Of a DNA stretch of 27,581 nucleotides, positions 1 to 7,435 are shown in pieces. The notes below the pieces were generated by a model, which ran no database searches, was not told the DNA's origin, and saw only the letters and a list, made by a program, of their open reading frames with translations. Position numbers and translations under genes: made by a program. Location of the stretch: positions 1 to 27,581 of the forward strand of contig DJOV01000106.1 in NCBI GenBank assembly GCA_002437285.1, written 5' to 3'. This DNA is from Prevotella sp. UBA6429. Its GTDB lineage: Bacteria > Bacteroidota > Bacteroidia > Bacteroidales > Bacteroidaceae. Numbering within the stretch: position 1 is the first letter of the stretch; the number at the start of each line of letters is the position of its first letter.

Positions 1-41
1 TCCGCTCTCCATGACAAACTTTTCGACCAAAAAGCATGACA
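1..41 (+). repeat. Left copy of 41-bp window-end inverted repeat
   Basis: The first 41 bases match the reverse complement of 27466-27506 at 40 of 41 positions; the single difference is base 34. The copy runs to the window edge, so it may extend further left. It contains a short internal direct repeat, CATGACA, at 10-16 and 35-41. One frame reads SALHDKLFDQK followed by a stop in both copies, and another begins MTNFSTK in both, so I cannot tell whether this is a gene end, a gene start or an upstream regulatory segment. Confidence 0.7.
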
Positions 42-153
42 ACAATAGCGGTAAAGGCAGGATTACAGTCTTCCTTCGACAACCCTTTGTATTCGATGTT
101 GATTTTCTTGAACTTGGCGTGACAAGACCAAGGACTTGAATGTAAACCCATAT

Positions 154-300
154 AAACCCCAGCCCTTTGAGGGGGAAAGCCCTATCGGGCTGGGTCCCCA
201 GGCGAGCCTTCGTGTCTTATGAGCCGAGCTCACGACACGAAGACTTGCCTGTCTCCCCACGGCTGTCGCCGCCTTTTCCCCTTCAAGGGCTGGCTTTAAA
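154..300. repeat. Long imperfect fold-back palindrome
   Basis: Two nested inverted repeats share one centre. The outer arms (154-182 and 272-300) both read roughly CCAGCCCTT-GAGGGGGAAA when one is complemented. The inner arms (199-223 and 226-251) share CAGGC-AG-CTTCGTGTC and meet at a two-base centre near 224. The whole could fold into one long hairpin as RNA or as cruciform DNA. Open frames across it are low-complexity shadows of the repeat, so I do not call a gene here. It may be a fold-back mobile repeat or a structured intergenic element. Confidence 0.6.
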
Positions 301-373
301 CCCAGTTAAACCGCTCACGCGCCATTCATCGGTGCCTGTCCACGGAGTGTAAGCAGCACATCGTGCGAGACAT

Positions 374-472
374 GCGTGAGCGGTTTGCCCAGTTTACATT
401 CCTGCTGCGTGAGCGGTTTACCCAGTTTGTAATTCTACTGCGTGAGCGGTTTAATCTGGTTTATATCGGTTT
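374..472 (+). repeat. Three 33-bp tandem direct repeats
   Basis: Each unit begins GCGTGAGCGGTTT, at 374, 407 and 440, with exactly 33 bp between starts. The first two units also share CCCAGTTT after that core; the third has diverged to ATCTGGTTT. An inverted copy of the core (AAACCGCTCACGC) lies at 308-320, just after the fold-back palindrome. The units abut without spacers, so this is not a CRISPR array. The third unit runs directly into the decayed ATPase gene. Confidence 0.65.
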
Positions 473-474
473 AC

Positions 475-901
475 ATTCAAGTCGCTGGTCTCGTCACGCC
501 AAATTCCGGAAGAGCCAATATTAAGTTCTCTCGCTATCAAAATAGTTTCTTGTGGCTTAAGGATGCAGGTGTAGCTTTGCCAGTTTATAATGTAGATGAA
601 CCAACCGTGCCTTTGCTTTTGTCAAGCAGTCGTAATTTATTCAAGCTGTTTATGAGCGATATTGGACTCTTGGCAAGTCTTTATGCTGATGGTATTCAAC
701 TTAAGATTCTTGACGACGAACCTTCAATTAATTTTGGCTCGGTGTATGAGAATGCTGTAGCACAAGAGTTTTGTGCTAAGCAATGATAATGTCAAGAAAC
801 AAGGAAAGATAACTTGTCTACCGATTTATATGTTGATGTTCATCAAGAAGGAACCGCAAGTTCCAACAAATCATAAAATAGATTTGAGCGGATTGAAATG
901 A
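475..901 (+). pseudogene. Decayed DUF4143-type AAA ATPase (C-terminal remnant with internal deletion)
   Basis: The frame up to 783 reads like the C-terminal half of Bacteroidota ATPases with a DUF4143 domain: an FLWLKDAGVALPVY segment, then NLFKLFMSDIGLLASL, then FGSVYENAVAQEF. The frame stops at 784-786. One base over, the open frame from 782 to the stop at 899-901 gives the usual family ending, NDNVKKQGK then LPIYMLMFIKK and KIDLSGLK. In intact members about 60 residues holding the nuclease-like lysine core lie between these two parts; here they are missing. The N-terminal P-loop ATPase half is also absent, with the 33-bp repeats in its place. The ATG at 442 lies inside the repeats and is not the native start. 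Two losses plus a frame change make this a clear pseudogene. It is convergent with the EamA gene and ends 21 bp from it. Confidence 0.8.
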
Positions 902-922
902 AACTCAGGGAACTACAGGTCG

Positions 923-1339
923 CTACTTGTAAAGCATCACGATGCTGCCGGCGGTGATGAGGCAGGCACCGAGGATGGTCTTCAGGTTTACTGGCTCCTT
1001 CAGGAAGATGAAGGCGAGGCAGATGGTTATCACCACGCTGAGTTTGTCGATGGGAGCCACACGGCTCACGTCGCCCAGTTGGATAGCCTTGAAATAGAAG
1101 AGCCATGACAGTCCTGTGGCGCAACCTGAGAGAATGAGGAATAGCCAGGTATGGCTCGGGATGGACTTGATGCCCGATTGCAGGTTGCCCATGAACACGA
1201 TGCCCCAGGTGATGAGCAGAATGACGGTGGTACGGATGGCGGTAGCCAAGTCCGGGTTGATGTCTTTCACACCGATTTTGGCGAAGATTGCCGTGAGGGC
1301 GGCAAAGAATGCTGAAAGTAATGCATAATACTTCCACAT
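923..1339 (-). CDS. Half-size EamA/DMT-family membrane transporter
   Basis: The 138-residue product is almost entirely hydrophobic, with about four to five membrane segments, and matches a single EamA repeat. The opening WKYYALLSAFFAALTAIFAK and the later FLKEPVNLKTILGACLITAG are typical of this drug/metabolite transporter superfamily. Full-length EamA proteins have two such repeats and ten segments; half-size members work as dimers. The substrate cannot be read from sequence. The ATG at 1339 opens directly into the first membrane helix, so the start is secure. The gene lies 60 bp downstream of the PAP2 gene, with no TAnnTTTG box in the gap, so it is probably the last gene of the dipeptidase-PAP2 operon. 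Confident on family, not on substrate. Confidence 0.85.
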   Translation of the reverse strand: MWKYYALLSAFFAALTAIFAKIGVKDINPDLATAIRTTVILLITWGIVFMGNLQSGIKSIPSHTWLFLILSGCATGLSWLFYFKAIQLGDVSRVAPIDKLSVVITICLAFIFLKEPVNLKTILGACLITAGSIVMLYK

Positions 1340-1399
1340 GATGCTGTTTTGTATGTTGTTTGTGATTTATCCAATTATCATTGGTAATTTGTTCTTGAT

Positions 1400-2692
1400 T
1401 TAGAAGTTCACCCCGAAGGAGGAACCTACGGCAAGCGTATTCATCCATTCTCCACTATGCTTGCTATGCGATGGCATCAGGTTGTAGTCGAGGAAGAAGC
1501 GGATGCCATATTGACCTTTTGCCTTGTATCCGAAGGAGATGCCACTGCCGAAGGAGATGCCGCTGTTCTCTGGCACAATGGTACCGTCGGATAATTTCAA
1601 CTTCTGGTAATCTATATAACCAGCCAGCAGTTTGCTGCCCACGTTCCATCTGGAGGTGATAGGGTATGAGAAGTAGGGGCCTGCCATCATTGCCACGGCA
1701 TCGAAGGTATTGTCCTCGGCTACCGAAGCTCCCGATTTCTCCGAAGTGATGATATGTATGTTGGAGGCAGTAAATCGTCCACCCACACCGATGTAAGGAT
1801 TGAAGAAACAGGCTCCCTCTACGCCGGCCGAACTACCCGAAGAGGTGCGGAAAGCCAAATCCTCGGTTATGTCATAGTGGCTCAGTGGCAGGTTGATGCC
1901 CAGGTACACTCCCAGGAAAGAAGGCTTGTCGTTGCGGGAGAAGGTGTCCTTCATGTCGAAATGGTGGATGCCTTTCTCCTTGAAGAGGAGGTCGGCGAGA
2001 TAATAGCCTAACTCGGTGGAGATGATTCCGATGCCTGCGCCCGTCAGTACATCGCTGAGCCAATGCTTGTTGTTGGCGATGCGCATGAGACCTGTGCCTG
2101 TGGCAAAGGTGTAGGCTCCCACCCCCACCCACGGACTGATGTGACCATACTCCTTGGTGAGCATGGTGGCGGTCATGAAGGCAAGGGCGGTATGCCCGGA
2201 AGGGAAGGAGTGGTTGTTGCTACCATCGGGCCGCATCACGTTGGTGGTAGATTTCAAGGTGTTGACTACGCTACCCATGATAGCTGCTGAGGCTATGTCG
2301 GATACGAGCATCCGGCCCCAGTCGCTGCGTCCCTTCACACCGAAGGCTTTCATGCCCAGCATCACGACACCCGGAAGATACTGGGTATAGTTGTCGAAAG
2401 GACGGTGGAACTGTTTCATATAGTCGTTGCGCAGGCTTCTGAAGTGCGTGTCCTCTCCCTTCATGATGAATCCCAAGGCAATCAAAGGGGTGCCCACGAA
2501 GGTCATCTGATAGAGTCGGGAGTCGGTGAAATTCCGCTTTTCTCTGGAAGGAAGCGAGAGGACAAGTGAATCCTTGATGGCGCTATCGTTTTCGATGACT
2601 ATGCTGTCGTTGAAGGTGCCGTTTCCCGCTGCCGAGGCATGCAAGACTCCCCAACTAAATGCGGCAAACAATGATATGATTTTTCTCTTCAT
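1400..2692 (-). CDS. PAP2-family phosphatase with C-terminal beta-barrel-like domain
   Basis: Residues 1-22 form a signal peptide. The three PAP2 signature motifs are all present: K147 with R154-P155, PSGH at 164-167, and R204 with H210 and D214. These residues form the phosphate-binding and histidine-nucleophile site of lipid phosphatases, which dephosphorylate undecaprenyl pyrophosphate, lipid A or phosphatidyl lipids. The last 170 or so residues lose helical character, alternate short aromatic and glycine-rich strands, and end in VNF, as outer-membrane barrels do. The protein may therefore be a PAP2 enzyme joined to a small barrel, which would place it in the outer membrane; that location is inferred. 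It begins 15 bp after the dipeptidase stop and is surely cotranscribed with it. The substrate is unknown; lipid-A phosphatase of the LpxE/LpxF type is one possibility. Confidence 0.85.
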   Translation of the reverse strand: MKRKIISLFAAFSWGVLHASAAGNGTFNDSIVIENDSAIKDSLVLSLPSREKRNFTDSRLYQMTFVGTPLIALGFIMKGEDTHFRSLRNDYMKQFHRPFDNYTQYLPGVVMLGMKAFGVKGRSDWGRMLVSDIASAAIMGSVVNTLKSTTNVMRPDGSNNHSFPSGHTALAFMTATMLTKEYGHISPWVGVGAYTFATGTGLMRIANNKHWLSDVLTGAGIGIISTELGYYLADLLFKEKGIHHFDMKDTFSRNDKPSFLGVYLGINLPLSHYDITEDLAFRTSSGSSAGVEGACFFNPYIGVGGRFTASNIHIITSEKSGASVAEDNTFDAVAMMAGPYFSYPITSRWNVGSKLLAGYIDYQKLKLSDGTIVPENSGISFGSGISFGYKAKGQYGIRFFLDYNLMPSHSKHSGEWMNTLAVGSSFGVNF

Positions 2693-2707
2693 GTAAGGAT
2701 TTTATGT

Positions 2708-4198
2708 TTATGCCCCGTGGAAGAGGTATTCTTCTTGTATCTTCTCCGCCAGCAGGGTGAAGAGCTTGTCGGTCAGCTCATCCGCCACTTCGATGGCGTG
2801 CATCAATAGCTTGTCGGAGAAATCCTGCAAGAGGTCGGCCGCCTTCATCGGGAAGTCTGGGTAGAGCTTCAGGTATTCAGCCTCCATCTCCTTCTGGCGC
2901 TGGTCGTTCTCGGCCTCCAACTTGGCGTAGGTCTCCTTGATGACAGGGGCGAAGTCGTTGTAGTGGGTCATGCCGAGCGTCATCACCTTGCGGAACCGCC
3001 AGTAGGCGGTGTCGTCGTGACATTCGCCATTGCCGATGTGGGTGTAAAGCTCAGGGAACTTCTTCACGCCTTGGTAGAACGGGAGGAAGATGCCGAGGTC
3101 GCCCATGCCGAGAGCCACGTAGGTGATGCAGCCGATGGCTTGCGGCAGCTCCTTGCGTACCTGGATGATGTGGGTCTGGGTGGTGCGGTAGATGCTGACC
3201 GGACGATAAGGCTCCTTGCCATTCCCGTGCAGATATGGGTCATGCTCGGTGTTGTCGTAGTGGTAGCGGAATGCCGTGCGCAGGTCGGTGAGCGATATCT
3301 TGTGGGCTGCCCGGGCGAAGACAGGGAAGGTGTTCCGGGCGACATCGTTCTGGATGGCTGGCGAGAACATCTGCTGCAAGCCCCACACTCGTGGATAGTT
3401 GTAGGTGGTGTCGAGCTTCTCGTCGCGAGAGTAAGCCTTGTGGAAGTCGAACTTCGCCTTTCCGTCCTTGCCTTTCTCTTTTCCGCAGTCCTCAGGATTG
3501 TAGAGCCCGTGCTCTGTGGCAAACTCGATGAGGTCGGCGGCTGCCAGGAAGTTGTCCTTGTCGTTCGGGTCGTAGTCGCGGAATCGGCTCTGGTTGCCGG
3601 TCACGAAATACTGGTCCTTTGGCATGCGGCAAGCCAGCCAACGATGGCCGCAGGCATTCTCCAGATACCAAGTCTCCTTGTTGTCGATGAATCCGATGCC
3701 GAAACCTTCGGCAGAACCGTACTTCTCGATGAGCATGCCCAGTCGCTCCACGCCCTCACGAGCGGTGTGGATGTAAGGCAACACAATGTTGTAAGTGCAG
3801 TTCTCGGCGAGACCGTTCTCCACGTATGGGTCGAAACTCAATGCTGTCTCGGAGGAAAAGATGGTCTCGGTGCTGCTCATGCCCACGCCAGCCGTGTTGA
3901 ATCCTGCGCTTCCCCATTCTCCCGGGTAACGGTAGTCGGGCAGGGCGGTGTAGCCCAAAGCCGCCTCGGGCAGCGGACAACGGAACTTGCTGTCCTTGGC
4001 AATGAATTCCTTAGGACCGTGCTGGGTGTCCTCATGCACCTCCACATGGGTGGTGAGCATGGCATCGAAATCGCTGGAGCGACATAAGTATCTGGCTCCA
4101 TCCTCACTCTGTTTCTCCCCTACGATAATCGTAGTGCATTCTGATGGCAGTTGTCTCTTTTCAGGAGCAACAGTCAGGTCGTTTTTCTTTTCCATCAT
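2708..4198 (-). CDS. C69-family dipeptidase (PepD-like Ntn hydrolase)
   Basis: This 496-residue protein carries the C69 signature CTTIIVGEKQSEDGARYLC starting at Cys21, which should become the N-terminal nucleophile after self-cleavage. Other family blocks are NTAGVGMSSTET, GFGIGFIDNKETWYLENACG and DQYFVTGNQSR. Members are thiol dipeptidases of the N-terminal nucleophile fold that cleave dipeptides of broad composition. There is no hydrophobic signal peptide; residues 1-20 are polar and charged and look like a short propeptide, so the enzyme may be cytoplasmic. Two consecutive ATG codons (4193-4198) make the start uncertain by one residue. It is the first gene of a likely operon with the PAP2 phosphatase and EamA transporter. 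The nearest good promoter box lies about 410 bp upstream, at 4609-4616. Confidence 0.9.
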   Translation of the reverse strand: MMEKKNDLTVAPEKRQLPSECTTIIVGEKQSEDGARYLCRSSDFDAMLTTHVEVHEDTQHGPKEFIAKDSKFRCPLPEAALGYTALPDYRYPGEWGSAGFNTAGVGMSSTETIFSSETALSFDPYVENGLAENCTYNIVLPYIHTAREGVERLGMLIEKYGSAEGFGIGFIDNKETWYLENACGHRWLACRMPKDQYFVTGNQSRFRDYDPNDKDNFLAAADLIEFATEHGLYNPEDCGKEKGKDGKAKFDFHKAYSRDEKLDTTYNYPRVWGLQQMFSPAIQNDVARNTFPVFARAAHKISLTDLRTAFRYHYDNTEHDPYLHGNGKEPYRPVSIYRTTQTHIIQVRKELPQAIGCITYVALGMGDLGIFLPFYQGVKKFPELYTHIGNGECHDDTAYWRFRKVMTLGMTHYNDFAPVIKETYAKLEAENDQRQKEMEAEYLKLYPDFPMKAADLLQDFSDKLLMHAIEVADELTDKLFTLLAEKIQEEYLFHGA

Positions 4199-4665
4199 GA
4201 TACCTTTATATATTACAACTTATCAATATCTCATTGTCTTGTCAGGGGGTGTCATTCTGATTTCCTCTTAGCATTAGCCCGAAAGAGCAGTGCCCTCGCC
4301 ATAGTACTTGCCCTTTGTGCAAGCCTGTGCCACCCCCTTCATCTCCCGGAACTCGTACATGGCAGTGGCTGAAACTTCTGTGAAAGACCTCGTTCGTACA
4401 TGATAGGGCAGATTGTTCGTGTCTGCCAAGGTCAGTACAGAGCGGTTTCACACGCTGCCAACGTGTGCCGCAGACAATTCATTCCCAGCCTTGTCCTTGG
4501 CGCAAGCCGTCGTTTCGTGCTGCCCCGTGTGGCGGTAGAAGTCAGAGCCTGTGCGCACTTTTTCTGTCCTTTTCACTGTCTCGTGTTGTCTCGTTCCGGA
4601 TTTCGATGCAAAGGTACAAAAATGCCCCCAGCCCGGGACAAGAAAATGGGGAAAAGACAGAAGGC
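4199..4665. other. Non-coding gap with a possible decayed minus-strand peptide
   Basis: No convincing gene is seen. On the minus strand an open frame from about 4441 down to the stop at 4274-4276 reads like the end of a real protein (containing SATAMYEFREMKGVAQAC and YYGEGTALSG), but it has no good start and is preceded by a stop, so it may be a remnant. A hairpin with arms CACACG/CGTGTG and outer GCGG/CCGC sits at 4442-4471. Transcripts from the box at 4609-4616 would run through this stretch before reaching the dipeptidase. Confidence 0.4.
4609..4616 (-). promoter_or_regulatory. Bacteroidota -7 promoter box (TACCTTTG)
   Basis: Read on the minus strand this is TACCTTTG followed by C, an exact TAnnTTTG match in an AT-rich setting. 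It points toward the dipeptidase-PAP2-EamA genes and would give a leader of about 400 bases. No clear -33 TTTG element lies at the expected distance. Confidence 0.45.
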
Positions 4666-4867
4666 GGGTTCTATAAATTACCACCTATAAATTACCACCA
4701 TAAAAAAACATGAATAATGAAGGGCTGCGTTTTGCCATCTTTCGGCCTCTTTTCGGCTCAGGGCGCCACCTCGTTCGGTCGTATAGCCCGCTATGCTCCC
4801 TCACTCGCTGACACCCTGAACTCGAAAAGAACCTCATAATCTGACAAGGCTAATTGATAGAACCCAC
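4666..4867. repeat. Hairpin-forming intergenic repeat, copy 1 (MITE-like)
   Basis: This roughly 200-bp non-coding segment starts GCGGGTTCTATAAATTA and ends TAATTGATAGAACCCAC, giving near-perfect terminal inverted repeats. Inner arms around CTCTTTTCGG and TTCTTTTCGAG also pair, and the centre is the palindrome ATAGCCCGCTAT at 4783-4794. A second copy in the window (17211-17401) shares ends, centre and much of the arms. The left end has a small internal duplication of CTATAAATTACCACC. It has no coding capacity, which fits a miniature inverted-repeat element or a conserved structured repeat. A transposase fragment lies 38 bp to the right. Confidence 0.75.
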
Positions 4868-4905
4868 AATGAGGAAAAGTTGGTGGCCTAACCAACAATC
4901 TGTCA

Positions 4906-5103
4906 TTATGTGATCTTGTTGTGGAGTATGGTATACACCTCATGGCAGAACGAACTCTCGTCTATACCAACATGAACCCCCATGTTTTCGGGGAGCAACA
5001 CCCAGCCGGATGCATGGTTGTCCTTTGACACCGAAAGTGCATGGTCTGCCTGTGAGGAGTTCTTTGATGAACTGAACAAAGTTCTTGGTAGAGAACTTTC
5101 CAT
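4906..5103 (-). pseudogene. Transposase fragment, ISAon1/ISL3-like
   Basis: Only about 35 residues look genuine: HASGWVLLPENMGVHVGID followed by ESSFCHEVYTILHNKIT, ending at a stop at 4906-4908. In transposases of the ISAon1/ISL3-like type common in Bacteroidales, the same block is HAE-W-LFPEN-G-HLSIDE, next to the first catalytic aspartate, then GELYT-VTNK. The rest of the enzyme, both the N-terminal helix domain and the remaining DDE core, is missing. The upstream part of the frame does not match what I remember of the family. This is a decayed insertion-sequence scrap beside the copy-1 hairpin repeat. The assignment rests on a short motif and is moderate. Confidence 0.5.
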
Positions 5104-5196
5104 CAGTTATCGTGAGATATTCTCTGTGGAAATGCTACATTCAGACAAAGAATACTTCCTTTATGTTTTTATCAGTATCTTATCTACCTTTGCGTC

Positions 5197-7287
5197 TTAA
5201 TGTCCCATTCTTGATGTATCTACAGCCTTTACGTTCTTTTCCTTGTAGCCACCAAACTTATAGATAACTGCGAAGGTGACAGATGCCCAGTTGTAGTTTA
5301 CCTTCATACGGTAGTCTTGGTTGCCTTGCACGGAACGGGTATCGTATTGATTGTTGAAGATGTTGCTGCCATTTAGGCGCAATCCCCATTTACCGTCATG
5401 AGACGACCATTGCAGTTTTGCATTCATCGTGAAGACAGGACTGATGTCGTAAACTCCTTGTATTGCCTTAGTCTGATAGAAAGGATTAAGAATAAGGCGC
5501 AAGTCCTGGGTGCTGCAAAGTTTTACGGATGCTGTACCTCCAAGTATAACAGACAGTTTCTTGCGATGGAATGGCAAGTCGAAGAAGTGGCTGCTCTTGT
5601 CGTGCTTGTAGGTTCCTACTGCAAACACGTTGCCGTTGAGCCATTTGCCTGCATTGAATATGGCAGATGCCTGCAATCCAAAGCTGTTGGAATAGTCGAA
5701 GTTGGTTTCCTTCATTATCAAAGCCATACGGTCTGTGGTCTGATATGGCAGTTGCACGAAATAGTCGGGCTTCAGACTTGCAAAAGCCATGATCGTATAA
5801 CGTCGCTTTATCTGCCACATTAGGTTGAGATTATAATGAGAGAAGGGTTTCAAATCGGGATTGCCATGTATCTCGGTGTAGGTGGACGAGTAGAACACAT
5901 TGCTCATGGTGGACCAATAGCTCGGGAACTCGGAATTGGAACTGAATGATAGATTGAGCAAATGATTGTCGCTGATGTTCCACAAAGCATTGAGAGTAGG
6001 ATACACGCGCCACTTATCCCATATCGGAGAGTGGTATTGCTCTGCAGCGACGGATGCTTCAAGACTGATAGACTTGTTTATCTGCTTGCTGAAACCTGCA
6101 TATATGTTCCATATCCGTTCGCTATTGTCCACGCTGCTTGTTCCCTCAGGCAGGATGGTTCCATCCTTGTCTATTGTGGTCTGATAACTCTTGTTGCTTG
6201 TGAATTGCCCTTTCACACCATACGACAATCCCCAACCATTTGCCAACGAATGGGTTTGGTCGGCTGTGAACATCCATTTGTTGATGGTCTGCTCGCTGCC
6301 GCTTGTCAGGCTGCGTTCAGTTTCATTTTTGTTTTCCGCAGTCATCGTACCATCGAGGGCTTGTTGCTGAGGCGTGCGATAGTAAGTGTATGAACCGCTA
6401 AGGGTTAGTCCGAAAGGAAGCGCGTAGTTAACATCCACATTGTGCAGATATTTATGACTGCCACTATGCATTCCACTGATGCTTGAACCTGTTGTATGGC
6501 TGTTTGAAGTTGTCCTGTCCCATTGTCCCGTATAGGCTACGTCAAGACGATGGTTCTTGCTAAAGGCATAATTCATCCCCAGTCGGTAGTCGTGTGTAAT
6601 GCCAAATGACTTCTGTCCGGTTTCATCATTATAGTGTATACGGTTGTTGCCAAGTGGATGATTGGCTATGCGTGAAGACTCGCCGTATGAATTGCCGTTA
6701 ACTAATTTGTATTGTGCATCCAGCCCGAACTTGCCTCTTTGCATGGAAAAATATAAATTGCCAAACCCATTGGCATATTTAGTTTGCGCCAAGCCGCCAA
6801 TAATCTGTCCCGATAGTTGATGGGTGCCGGCATAGTCTTTCGTTACTATATTGATAGCCATGCCACGCACATGATAGCGGGCAGGGGCGGACAGCATCAC
6901 CTCGGCTTTTGCCAACCGTGCGGCTGGCATTGCCTTAAGGCGTTCAGCCAGTTGCTCTTGCGTCAATGTGGTAGCTTGTCCGTTGATAATCAACGTTACT
7001 TCATTGCCAGAGAAGGATATGCTGCCTGTGGCATCGCTGACACCAGGTATGCGTGTCAATGCCTCGTAAGCGTTGTCGGCAGGCAATTGTTTTAAGAGTA
7101 GCGGCATATTGTATGACAGCATACCCCGCTCTGCCTTGACAATGGGGCGCGAACCTTTTACCATCACTTCTGGAAGATTGTGCAACATTGTCTCCATTGT
7201 GAGCGAATCTGTTTGCGTCTGAGTTTGAGCTTTCACGTTGGCAACTGAAAGCAGAAATAATCCTAAAAGAAATATCTTGTTGTCCAT
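5197..7287 (-). CDS. TonB-dependent outer-membrane beta-barrel receptor
   Basis: The 696-residue product begins with a signal peptide (MDNKIFLLGLFLLSVANVKA, cut before Q). Residues about 35-155 form a plug domain: LPEVMVKGSRPIV, ALTRIPGVSDATGSISFSG, VTLIINGQ and ending INIVTKDY. The remaining 540 residues show the alternating aromatic and polar strands of a 22-stranded barrel of the OMP_b-brl type. The N-terminal carboxypeptidase-like extension seen on SusC proteins is absent and no SusD gene is adjacent, so this is a stand-alone receptor, perhaps for metal, haem or a peptide; the ligand cannot be inferred. The gene is visibly richer in A and T than the CHAT operon beside it, so it may have a different history. 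A -7 box lies close upstream (7304-7311), giving a very short leader. Confidence 0.85.
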   Translation of the reverse strand: MDNKIFLLGLFLLSVANVKAQTQTQTDSLTMETMLHNLPEVMVKGSRPIVKAERGMLSYNMPLLLKQLPADNAYEALTRIPGVSDATGSISFSGNEVTLIINGQATTLTQEQLAERLKAMPAARLAKAEVMLSAPARYHVRGMAINIVTKDYAGTHQLSGQIIGGLAQTKYANGFGNLYFSMQRGKFGLDAQYKLVNGNSYGESSRIANHPLGNNRIHYNDETGQKSFGITHDYRLGMNYAFSKNHRLDVAYTGQWDRTTSNSHTTGSSISGMHSGSHKYLHNVDVNYALPFGLTLSGSYTYYRTPQQQALDGTMTAENKNETERSLTSGSEQTINKWMFTADQTHSLANGWGLSYGVKGQFTSNKSYQTTIDKDGTILPEGTSSVDNSERIWNIYAGFSKQINKSISLEASVAAEQYHSPIWDKWRVYPTLNALWNISDNHLLNLSFSSNSEFPSYWSTMSNVFYSSTYTEIHGNPDLKPFSHYNLNLMWQIKRRYTIMAFASLKPDYFVQLPYQTTDRMALIMKETNFDYSNSFGLQASAIFNAGKWLNGNVFAVGTYKHDKSSHFFDLPFHRKKLSVILGGTASVKLCSTQDLRLILNPFYQTKAIQGVYDISPVFTMNAKLQWSSHDGKWGLRLNGSNIFNNQYDTRSVQGNQDYRMKVNYNWASVTFAVIYKFGGYKEKNVKAVDTSRMGH

Positions 7288-7303
7288 ATTTTATCTTTTG
7301 CCG

Positions 7304-7311
7304 CAAAACTA
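7304..7311 (-). promoter_or_regulatory. Bacteroidota -7 box (TAGTTTTG) for the TonB receptor
   Basis: Minus-strand TAGTTTTG matches TAnnTTTG and is followed by C. The predicted start of transcription is within about 15 bases of the receptor ATG (7285-7287), so the leader is very short. Confidence 0.5.
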
Positions 7312-7426
7312 CAAATAATAGATGATGTGGCAAAATCTGTGCGAAGGTTTTGCGGCTCAATGGCTCTTTTTTGAGTGGCCGCTTGCAAATGTGAGCGGTT
7401 GAGGTGTCTGGATTTCTTGTTTTTTG

Positions 7427-7434
7427 TATCTTTG
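7427..7434 (+). promoter_or_regulatory. Bacteroidota -7 box (TATCTTTG) upstream of the 160-aa gene
   Basis: TATCTTTG followed by CA is an exact TAnnTTTG match, preceded by a T-rich run. It points rightward to the gene at 7507, about 70 bp away, and is divergent from the receptor promoter. A well-placed -33 TTTG is not evident. Confidence 0.55.
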
Positions 7435-7435
7435 C

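Noticed and set aside
374..472. 33-bp repeats as a CRISPR array
   Set aside because: Units abut with no unique spacers, only three copies exist and no cas gene is nearby.
2963..4087. 374-residue plus-strand frame inside the dipeptidase gene
   Set aside because: Antisense shadow of a well-supported C69 gene, with no recognisable domain.
7391..7402. TGAGCGGTT near the 7400 promoter as another copy of the 33-bp repeat core
   Set aside because: Only nine bases match the core and the surrounding repeat sequence is absent.
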